Source: UBA2773 sp964643985 (GTDB lineage Bacteria > Patescibacteriota > Minisyncoccia > Moranbacterales > DUUL01). Taken from it: 23,578 nucleotides of DNA. The DNA lies in NCBI GenBank assembly GCA_964643985.1, contig CAZXUS010000016.1, positions 1 through 23,578 of the forward strand, given 5' to 3'. Below, piece after piece: positions 15,067-21,027 of this stretch. The translations under genes were made by a program, and so were the position numbers. Each line of letters starts with the position of its first letter. Position 1 is the first letter of the stretch. Below the pieces are notes generated by a model that searched no databases, was not told the origin of the DNA, and was given only the letters and a program-made list of their open reading frames with translations.

Positions 15067-15408
15067 TTATTTGCATTCCACGCAGTTTTGAGCGGCTGGA
15101 TAAATTTCCAAACGTTTGAGCGGAATATCTTTGTGACATTTTTCACATTTACCATAAGTGCCGTTTTCTATTTTTTTTAGAGCCAAGGTGATTTTGTCTA
15201 ATTCTTTTTCGAGGGATTCGGTCACGCCTAGCGAAGCGGTGTAGTTTTCAACTTCACTGGCATTGTCTTCTCGTTCTCGACCGTAGTCTTCGAATTCAGT
15301 TTTATAGTCGCCTTCGGAATCTTGACTGGCGATTTTTCGAAGTTCCATTTCAATTCGATTTTTTTCTTCAATTAGGGTTTCTTTAAAGCGGTTTGTGTTT
15401 TCCAACAT
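15067..15408 (-). CDS. TraR/DksA family zinc-finger protein
   Basis: This is a 113-aa protein with an N-terminal coiled-coil hairpin (about 5-75) and a C4 zinc finger: Cys88-x2-Cys91 (GKCEKCHKDIPLKRLEIYP) and Cys109-x2-Cys112 at the very end. The family binds in the RNA polymerase secondary channel and changes transcription, often with ppGpp. The coiled-coil tip here reads EDNASEVE and lacks the DxxDxA of Escherichia coli DksA, so the mode of action may differ. Short TraR/DksA genes directly upstream of lspA are a pattern I associate with CPR genomes. Transcription is divergent from ileS. Confidence 0.88.
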   Translation of the reverse strand: MLENTNRFKETLIEEKNRIEMELRKIASQDSEGDYKTEFEDYGREREDNASEVENYTASLGVTESLEKELDKITLALKKIENGTYGKCEKCHKDIPLKRLEIYPAAQNCVECK

Positions 15409-15448
15409 TTTATAATTTTATTTTTTAGTAATTCTAAGATGTTTAAAT

Positions 15449-15476
15449 ATTATCACGCTTAACTTATTCAAGTCAA
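15449..15476 (-). promoter_or_regulatory. Promoter of the TraR/DksA-lspA transcript
   Basis: On the minus strand TTGACT (15476-15471), a 16-nt spacer and GATAAT (15454-15449), each five of six. Initiation near 15442 leaves a leader of about 34 nt. Confidence 0.6.
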
Positions 15477-15554
15477 TTGTTAAAAATAAGCGCTATTTAC
15501 AAAAAATGGTTTTTAGTTTAATGTGAAGACAATGAGATTGTTTAAAAATAATCT

Positions 15555-15777
15555 TTTAAAGGCTTTGATGAGGCCATCACCTCGGAGCTACGGAAAGAAA
15601 ATTTAAATCTAGGTTTAGACAATTAGAATTCGTCGGTTTGACCCGTAATAGTCAATAAACTAAGGATTACTAAAATTTATTTTTTAGTGATTAAATAAAG
15701 GTGGTACCACGGCAAGCGTCGTCCTTATTGAAAAATATTTATTAAAAATACTTTTCAAAAAGACAGCTTGTTTTTTT
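15555..15777 (+). promoter_or_regulatory. T-box riboswitch (Ile specifier) with intrinsic terminator, controlling ileS
   Basis: The hallmark AAGGTGGTACCACGGC is at 15698-15713, with TGGT complementary to the tRNA 3' end ACCA. The antiterminator pairs AAGG (15698-15701) with CCTT (15723-15726) and ACG with CGT. The specifier hairpin is very short: GAGG (15570-15573) and CCTC (15580-15583) close a loop CCATCA whose ATC (15576-15578) is an Ile codon, followed by GGAGCTACGGAAAG. Stem III is 15666-15675 / 15682-15691. The competing terminator is described separately. Uncharged tRNA-Ile should stabilise the antiterminator and allow ileS transcription. The promoter is unclear; a weak TTTACA/TAATGT pair lies at 15496-15524. 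Confidence 0.9.
15713..15777 (+). terminator. T-box attenuator (intrinsic terminator)
   Basis: CAAGC (15713-15717) pairs with GCTTG (15766-15770), GTC (15721-15723) with GAC (15762-15764), and an AT stem TTGAAAA/TTTTCAA plus TATTT/AAATA fills the middle. Seven T follow directly (15771-15777). The 5' arm reuses the bases that form the antiterminator, so the two folds exclude each other. Confidence 0.8.
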
Positions 15778-15826
15778 ATTTTTATTAAAAACAACAAGAG
15801 AAAAAGCATAAAAATTAATCAAAGAT

Positions 15827-18800
15827 ATGTTTAAAAAAGTTAGTCCCAAACAAAATTATGCTGAAATGGAGAAAAAAGTTTTAGAATTTTGGAAAAAAGA
15901 AACTATTTTTGAAAAATCAGTCGAAAGCAGGCCAGCCGATAAAATTTATAGTTTTTATGATGGACCACCTTTTATTACCGGAGTGCCTCATTATGGAACT
16001 TTATTGTCTTCGATTGTTAAGGATTGTATCCCTCGTTATTGGACAATGAAAGGTTTTCGAGTGGATCGACGTTGGGGGTGGGATTGTCATGGTTTGCCAG
16101 CTGAAAATATGGTAGAAAAAAAATTGGGAATTAAAAGCAAAAAAGAAATTGAAAATGAGGTTGGAATTGACACTTTTAATCAAGCTTGTTTTGCAGAAAC
16201 TTCTAAAATTGCCGATGAATGGGAAGCTGTGATTGATCGAATCGGTCGGTGGGTGGAATTTAAAGGAGCTTACAAAACAATGGATAATGATTATATGGAG
16301 TCGGTTTGGTGGGCTTTTAGTCAACTCTATAAGAAAGATTTGATTTATGAGGATGTTCGAGTTTCTTTATATTGTCCTCGTTGTTCAACTCCTTTGAGCA
16401 ATTTTGAGATTGCTATGGATAATTCTTATCAAGAAGATAAAGACCCTTCGGTTTTTGTAAAATTAAAATTAGCGGATAGTGAAAATAAATATTTATTAGC
16501 CTGGACAACTACTCCTTGGACTTTGCCGGGGAATGTGGCTTTAGCAGTTAATAAAAAGGTAGATTATGTTGAAGTTCAAGTTCAAAAGCAAAATCAAGAA
16601 AATATTAAGAGCAAACCAGTGATTTTTTTTGATAGCAAGGAAGTCTATATTGTTGCCAAAGACCTGTTGAAATCTCTAGATGCAGAATATGAAGTTTTAA
16701 AAACCTTCAAAGGTGAGGAGCTAGTTGGTAAAAAATATCAACCGTTATTTGAGCATAAAATTGAAAACGGTTATCGCGTAATTGAAGCTGATTTTGTGGG
16801 AATTGAAGAAGGAACGGGAATTGTTCATATTGCGCCTGCTTTTGGCGAGGACGATTTTAATATTCAAAAAGAGCAGAAGCTTCCAATGATTATAAACGTT
16901 GACGAGGAAGGCAAATTTATCGACGGAGAGTGGCAGGGAGAGTTTGTTTGGGAGGCTAATTTAAAAATCATTGGTTGGCTTAAAGATAATAATTTTCTTT
17001 ATCAGAAAAAAAATATTACTCACAGTTATCCTCATTGTCATCGTTGCGGAACCAAGTTGATTTATAAGGCGCAACCGGCTTGGTTTGTTGATATTGACAA
17101 AATTCGACAAAAATTAATCGATAAAAATCAAAAAGTTAATTGGTATCCGGGTTATTTAAAGGAGGGACGCTTCGGAAAAGGATTGGAAAGCGCGCCTGAT
17201 TGGAATATTTCCCGAGATCGTTACTGGGGAACAGTTATGCCAGTTTGGAAATGTGAAGATAAGCAGTGTGGAAAAATCAAAGTAGTTGAATCTTATCAAG
17301 AGTTAACTGAGCTTTCTGGCAAAAAATTAACCAATTATCATCGGCCGGAAATTGATGAAGTTGAATTTAAGTGTCCAGATTGTGGAAAAAAAATGAAGCG
17401 AATTCCTCAGGTTTTTGATTGTTGGGTGGAGTCGGGTTCGATGTCTTTTGCACAATTTCATTATCCGTTTGAGAATAAAGAACAATTTGAAAAAAGTTTT
17501 CCAACTAATTTTATTTCGGAATACATTGGACAAACTAGAGCTTGGTTTTATGTGATGCACGTTATGGCAGTAGGCGTTTTTGATCAAGAAGCCTATAAGA
17601 ACGTTTTAACAACCGGAGTGATCGCCGGAGAAGATGGCCGAAAAATGTCGAAATCTCTTGGAAATTACACTGATCCAAATTTAGTTTTGGAGAAATATTC
17701 GGCTGATGCCTTAAGATTTTATTTATTATCATCTCCTTTGTTGAATGCTCAAAACTTAAATTTTTCCGAAGAAGCGGTGGCGGATATTCAAAATAGATTC
17801 CTGGGAACTTTTTGGAACAGTTATTCATTTTTTGTTTTGTATGCCAATGTGGATAAGTGGCAACCAGAAAAAAGTGGAGCGAAAAATATCTTAGAAAGAG
17901 GAAGCGTCCTGGACAAATGGTTGTTGGCTGAATTGAAGCAGTTAATTTTGGAAGTTAATCAGGGTTTTGAAAATTATTCCATTATTAAAGCAGCCAAGAA
18001 AATGGAAAAGTTTGTTGATAATTTATCGAATTGGTATATTCGGCGCTCCAGAAGACGTTTTTGGAAAAGTGAAAGTGATGATGATAAACAAGTGGCTTAT
18101 CAGACTTTGTGGTATGTTTTAACTGAATTTTCTAAGGTGATTGCGCCTTTCTGTCCTTTTATTGCGGATGAAATTTTTAAAAATTTAACTCAAAAAGAAT
18201 CAGTTCATTTGGAGAATTTTCCTGAGGCGGAGGAAGGTGTAATTGACAGTTCTATTATTGATCAAATGGCCTTGGCTCGAGAAATAGTCAACGAAGGACT
18301 TTCAATTCGAGCTAAAAATCAGATTAAAGTTAGACAACCATTGGCAGAGGTTTTAGTTTATTCAAAAATTGAATTAAGTAAAGAATTAGTAAAAATAGTT
18401 CGAGAAGAGTTAAATGTTAAAAAAGTTGAGCTTATTGATTGTGAGGGTTTCGTGAAAAATGTTAAACTGGATTTTTCTGAAACTGTCGCTGAAAATAGTC
18501 CAAAAGAATTAAAAAAATATACTTCAACTTTAATCGACTTTGACAATAAAGATTCTTTGATGGTGGCGTTAAATTTAGAAATAACCGAAGAACTTAAAAA
18601 AGAAGGCAGTTTGAATGATTTAGTTCGACAATTACAACAAGCCAGAAAAGAAGCCAATTTTGAAATCGATGATCGAATCAGTCTGTATTATGAAAAGCAT
18701 TCTTTATTTGAAGAATTTGCTTCGAAAATAAAAGCAGAAGTTTTAATTAAGGACTACAGCGAGTCTCAAGGGGTACCAGCTGAAATTGATTATCAAAAAG

Positions 18801-18847
18801 AGATCAAAATTGATGGTGAAAAAATTAAAGTTTGGTTGAAAAAATAA
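15827..18847 (+). CDS. ileS: Isoleucyl-tRNA synthetase (eukaryote-like IleS2 class)
   Basis: This is a 1006-aa class I synthetase that charges tRNA-Ile. The HIGH motif is HYGT (55-58, VPHYGTLLSS), and KMSKS is at 606-610 (GRKMSKSLGN). Between them lies the editing domain with the conserved AWTTTPWTLPGN and the EEGTGIVHIAPAFGEDD region that hydrolyses Val-tRNA-Ile. GWDCHGLPAENMVEKKLG is typical of the IleS2 class found in eukaryotes and some bacteria, which is usually insensitive to mupirocin. Cys pairs (CPRC, CHRC, CPDC) suggest zinc knuckles. The anticodon-binding region follows (NWYIRRSRRRFW near 735-746), then a C-terminal domain. A T-box leader and terminator precede it, and an intrinsic terminator follows 25 nt after the stop. 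Confidence 0.96.
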   Translation: MFKKVSPKQNYAEMEKKVLEFWKKETIFEKSVESRPADKIYSFYDGPPFITGVPHYGTLLSSIVKDCIPRYWTMKGFRVDRRWGWDCHGLPAENMVEKKLGIKSKKEIENEVGIDTFNQACFAETSKIADEWEAVIDRIGRWVEFKGAYKTMDNDYMESVWWAFSQLYKKDLIYEDVRVSLYCPRCSTPLSNFEIAMDNSYQEDKDPSVFVKLKLADSENKYLLAWTTTPWTLPGNVALAVNKKVDYVEVQVQKQNQENIKSKPVIFFDSKEVYIVAKDLLKSLDAEYEVLKTFKGEELVGKKYQPLFEHKIENGYRVIEADFVGIEEGTGIVHIAPAFGEDDFNIQKEQKLPMIINVDEEGKFIDGEWQGEFVWEANLKIIGWLKDNNFLYQKKNITHSYPHCHRCGTKLIYKAQPAWFVDIDKIRQKLIDKNQKVNWYPGYLKEGRFGKGLESAPDWNISRDRYWGTVMPVWKCEDKQCGKIKVVESYQELTELSGKKLTNYHRPEIDEVEFKCPDCGKKMKRIPQVFDCWVESGSMSFAQFHYPFENKEQFEKSFPTNFISEYIGQTRAWFYVMHVMAVGVFDQEAYKNVLTTGVIAGEDGRKMSKSLGNYTDPNLVLEKYSADALRFYLLSSPLLNAQNLNFSEEAVADIQNRFLGTFWNSYSFFVLYANVDKWQPEKSGAKNILERGSVLDKWLLAELKQLILEVNQGFENYSIIKAAKKMEKFVDNLSNWYIRRSRRRFWKSESDDDKQVAYQTLWYVLTEFSKVIAPFCPFIADEIFKNLTQKESVHLENFPEAEEGVIDSSIIDQMALAREIVNEGLSIRAKNQIKVRQPLAEVLVYSKIELSKELVKIVREELNVKKVELIDCEGFVKNVKLDFSETVAENSPKELKKYTSTLIDFDNKDSLMVALNLEITEELKKEGSLNDLVRQLQQARKEANFEIDDRISLYYEKHSLFEEFASKIKAEVLIKDYSESQGVPAEIDYQKEIKIDGEKIKVWLKK

Positions 18848-18871
18848 TCTAAAAGTAAGTTTTTAAAAATA

Positions 18872-18897
18872 GGGCGTCTTAGGACGCTTTATTTTTT
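18872..18897 (+). terminator. ileS terminator
   Basis: GCGTC (18874-18878) and GACGC (18883-18887) around a TTAG loop, extended by two G-T pairs, then TTTATTTTTTATT. Confidence 0.75.
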
Positions 18898-18940
18898 ATT
18901 GGTATAATAATATATTTAGGCTGGAAAATAATTTAGCCAT

Positions 18941-18964
18941 AAAAAAAGACCCGGTCTGGGTTTT
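18941..18964 (-). terminator. Terminator of the candidate structured RNA
   Basis: On the minus strand ACCC (18961-18958) and GGGT (18952-18949) form a short GC stem that is followed by C and seven T (18947-18941). On the plus strand the same hairpin is followed by TTTTCTGTTT, so it may work both ways. Confidence 0.55.
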
Positions 18965-19207
18965 CTGTTTACTTTCTCCGATGGTTGGTTATTAGGTTGA
19001 TAACCGGGGCGCTGGAAGCCCTTGTTTTTTTAGTGGCTCAGCGCCACCGGAGTACCGACTTCAATCTATTTTATTATAACTAAAGCCGATTTTTATGTTT
19101 CGTTGAACATAATTTTTTAATTTCTTCTTTTACCGTCTTATGGGTTTATTTTAAACCCTTTTTTGTTTTTGTTTTGTGATTCTTTTGTTTTTGTTTTTGT
19201 AAATTTC

Positions 19208-19268
19208 GACAGCTAGAAGGTTTCAATCGTGAATAGGGGGACATCACGATTGAAACTTTCTAGCCGTC
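19208..19268. repeat. Near-perfect 25-position hairpin
   Basis: The arms GAC-A-GCTAGAA-G-GTTTCAATCGTGA (19208-19232) and the matching 19244-19268 pair at 23 positions, with one G-T and one A-C opposition. The loop is 11 nt and G-rich on the plus strand. No T-tract follows on either strand, so it is not an intrinsic terminator. Confidence 0.85.
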
Positions 19269-19333
19269 TTTAAGACAGTAAAAATATTTTTTTGAAAAGA
19301 ACTAATTTCTTGTAATTTCTTGATTACAGTACT

Positions 19334-19362
19334 ATTATAGCATCTTTTTGGCCCTTGGTCAA
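19334..19362 (-). promoter_or_regulatory. Strong promoter of the candidate structured RNA
   Basis: On the minus strand TTGACC (19362-19357), a 17-nt spacer and TATAAT (19339-19334). It is among the best sigma-70-like promoters in the window, yet no coding frame follows it on that strand. Confidence 0.75.
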
Positions 19363-19390
19363 TCAAAGCGAAAGCTGGCTAAACAGAGAG

Positions 19391-19437
19391 AAAAAACTTA
19401 ATTTGAAGGAAGTATCCCAGTGTTTCCTTTGAAATTA
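19391..19437 (-). terminator. Terminator of the unknown membrane-protein gene
   Basis: AAGGAA/TTCCTT with flanking AATTT/AAATT makes an imperfect stem right after the stop codon. On the minus strand it is followed by AAGTTTTTT. Confidence 0.65.
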
Positions 19438-19448
19438 TTAGGTAGATT

Positions 19449-20615
19449 TTATTTGATTTTTAAATCTTCGGTTATTTTTAAAGCGGTTTCTCTGGAGGTG
19501 GATAAAATCAAATAGTTATCAGAAGTAATTCCCCAATCGATTGCTTTGTTGAAGATTCCTTTGGTGAAATTATAATATCTAATATTCTCTACAATTCGAC
19601 TATCTTCAAAGGCGATTGATTTATTGTTTAAAACAAAAGACTCGTCAATAAATAAAGGTTTAAGAATTTCCGGTAAACGATATTCATTGTTTGTTAAAAA
19701 ATCACTTATAACGGTAGAACTTCCTTTGATTTCTAAAATTAGATTCATCTTAAGAATATCTTCTTGGGAATAAAGAAAAATCCAAGCTGAGTCCAGAGTG
19801 CTCAGAACTTCTTCTGGAAATTGGATTTCCAATGAGGATAATAATTCAGACGATAAAAGTGTCGAATTATTATTTTCAATTTTATAGTAAAATCCTGAAT
19901 TAGCTTCGAGCGTGGTTTTTTGGTCTGTTAATAAAAGGGTTAAAGCTTTTTTTTCTGAATTAAATTGTAATAACTGACTGTTTTTAAGTTTTTCTGGGAT
20001 AGTTTTAATATTTGGTTCGGGTAAAGGTTGGTTTTTAGTCGGAGGCTCAACAACAGAAGGTTTTTTATTTATAAAATAAAAATAATAAATTCCAGCGCAA
20101 ACAGCAATTAAAGAAACAAAAAGCAAGGACATCAGAAGAGGGTTATTAATAGAAGAAGTTTTTTTTATAGAATTTTTTAAAAGGGGTTGTTTTTTGGGTG
20201 GTAATTTAATAACAGGAGAAGGGATATTGGGAGCGATTTTATTTTTAAATTCCGGAATTGTTTTTTTAGTAGATTCAGGTTTAAGCTTGATTGTGAGTTT
20301 TTCCTCTTGAGGTTGAATTTCTGATTTTTCCTTTTTTTCTAAGGGTCCAACATAAAAATTTGTTGGAGTAGGTTTGTTGATGTCTTTTAAGAATGGACTA
20401 AAAGCTTTTTTCTTTGGTACAGTTTCTTTTTTTAGCTCTTCTTTCCCCTTTGCTTCTTTTGTTTCAGAGGAAAGGTTTTCTTTTTGAGAAAAATCAAAAG
20501 ATGAAGTTGAATTTACTTCATTCTTAAGATCAGATTCCATTGTTTCAAGTGTATAATCAATTTTCTCGGGAGCATTATCTTTTGAGACATCTGTTTTTTT
20601 GTTTTCGTTTGGCAT
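19449..20615 (-). CDS. Single-pass membrane protein with long disordered N-terminus, unknown function
   Basis: This is a 388-aa protein. Residues 1-155 are hydrophilic and low-complexity, rich in Lys, Glu, Pro and Ser, with no hydrophobic signal at the start, so this part is probably cytoplasmic. One transmembrane segment (about 160-182, LLMSLLFVSLIAVCAGIYYFYF) precedes a Pro-rich linker (PSVVEPPTKNQPLPEP) and a folded domain of about 190 residues (200-388) with alternating strands and helices, probably outside the membrane. I recognise no family. The architecture is common for CPR envelope proteins. It is transcribed in the same direction as pnp but separated from it by 412 bp that include a long inverted repeat, and it ends at its own terminator. 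Confidence 0.7.
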   Translation of the reverse strand: MPNENKKTDVSKDNAPEKIDYTLETMESDLKNEVNSTSSFDFSQKENLSSETKEAKGKEELKKETVPKKKAFSPFLKDINKPTPTNFYVGPLEKKEKSEIQPQEEKLTIKLKPESTKKTIPEFKNKIAPNIPSPVIKLPPKKQPLLKNSIKKTSSINNPLLMSLLFVSLIAVCAGIYYFYFINKKPSVVEPPTKNQPLPEPNIKTIPEKLKNSQLLQFNSEKKALTLLLTDQKTTLEANSGFYYKIENNNSTLLSSELLSSLEIQFPEEVLSTLDSAWIFLYSQEDILKMNLILEIKGSSTVISDFLTNNEYRLPEILKPLFIDESFVLNNKSIAFEDSRIVENIRYYNFTKGIFNKAIDWGITSDNYLILSTSRETALKITEDLKIK

Positions 20616-21027
20616 TTTTCTGAGGAGGTCTTGAGTCTATTAAGAAATAAAGTATAAAATTAAAAGACTACAAAAATAGCTCCTAGTTATTTTTTATATT
20701 TAAAGATTATTTAAAAATTTTTTTTAAAAGTTTAAATTAGCCCAATTTCTTTGTCGGAAATTGAAATAATAAAAAACAAACCTAAAAAACTATTTAAAAA
20801 TAATCTTATTTAAAATAAGTATAACATATTTACTACAGAAAAAAACCTCTAAATTTTTATACTCTTTTCTATCAGCCACTGCTCGTAAGTTGCAGAAAAT
20901 TTTAAACGAAACAAAGAAAAAAATATGAAATTGTGTCTATAGACACATTGAATATTTTTTTCAAAGTTGTAGTTAAAATTTTCAAAACTTGGTGGGGGAG
21001 TGGTTGATAGAAAAGGGTATTGGAAAT
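20616..21027. other. Spacer between pnp and the unknown membrane-protein gene
   Basis: The 412-bp non-coding gap contains the 162-bp inverted repeat at 20859-21020. The rest (20616-20858) is AT-rich with a small CTTATTT/AATAAG repeat near 20802-20818. I see no convincing promoter for the downstream gene and no coding frame. Confidence 0.6.
20859..21020. repeat. 162-bp long inverted repeat (MITE-like element or complex terminator), copy 1
   Basis: The outer arms at 20859-20880 and 20999-21020 pair at all 22 positions if two G-T pairs are allowed when read as plus-strand RNA. Nested pairings follow: AAGTT/AACTT (20887-20891 / 20986-20990), GAAAATTTTAA/TTAAAATTTTC (20895-20905 / 20973-20983), and a central hairpin 20916-20962 with GAAAAAAATAT/ATATTTTTTTC and the palindrome TGTGTCTATAGACACA. 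A diverged direct copy starts near 23470. It lies 8 bp after the pnp stop. On the minus strand the central hairpin has a T7 run, so it may also end pnp transcription. Confidence 0.85.

Larger units (their letters stand above)
18941..19327 (-). ncRNA. Candidate structured non-coding RNA, family not recognised
   Basis: On the minus strand a strong promoter (19334-19362) would start an RNA near 19327; an intrinsic terminator ends it at 18941. In order it contains a GTAAT/ATTAC hairpin, a 25-position hairpin at 19208-19268 with an 11-nt loop carrying five C, an A/C-rich single-stranded tract, GGGTTTA/TAAACCC (19142-19158) and ATGTT/AACAT hairpins. A GC-rich 3' domain follows: GGCGCTG/CAGCGCC (19039-19045 / 19008-19014), AGCC/GGCT inside it, and GGTTAT/ATAACC (18987-19005). 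The size is like tmRNA or RNase P RNA, but I find neither a tRNA-like end nor the RNase P core. A second TATAAT at 19071-19076 could start the 3' domain alone. The opposite strand is not excluded. Confidence 0.45.
18848..19448. other. Long structured spacer between ileS and the unknown membrane-protein gene
   Basis: This 600-bp gap has no coding frame that I trust. It contains the ileS terminator, a plus-strand extended -10 (TGGTATAAT, 18900-18908), a candidate minus-strand structured RNA (18941-19327) with promoter and terminator, a pyrimidine-rich tract on the plus strand (about 19157-19200), and the terminator of the downstream-facing unknown gene (19391-19437). Confidence 0.6.

Noticed and set aside
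15045..15155. Long lspA start at 15155
   Set aside because: It overlaps 89 nt of the TraR/DksA zinc-finger coding sequence and the extra 37 residues do not look like an LspA N-terminus.
16001..18657. Several 86-107-aa minus-strand frames within ileS
   Set aside because: They are antisense shadows of a well-conserved coding gene and have no family features or start signals.
19208..19268. CRISPR repeat: the arms contain GTTTCAATC / GATTGAAAC, like ends of some CRISPR repeats
   Set aside because: The two copies are inverted with an 11-nt loop, there is no direct repeat array and no cas gene in the window.
18941..19327. tmRNA or RNase P RNA as the identity of the candidate RNA
   Set aside because: No tRNA-like 5' and 3' ends, no tag frame ending in Ala-Ala-stop, and no GAGGAAAGUC / ACAGAA core of RNase P were found on the strand considered.
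20625..20645. Shine-Dalgarno-like GAGGAGG on the plus strand near 20631
   Set aside because: The following plus-strand frame ends after a few codons, and the neighbouring real gene is on the other strand.
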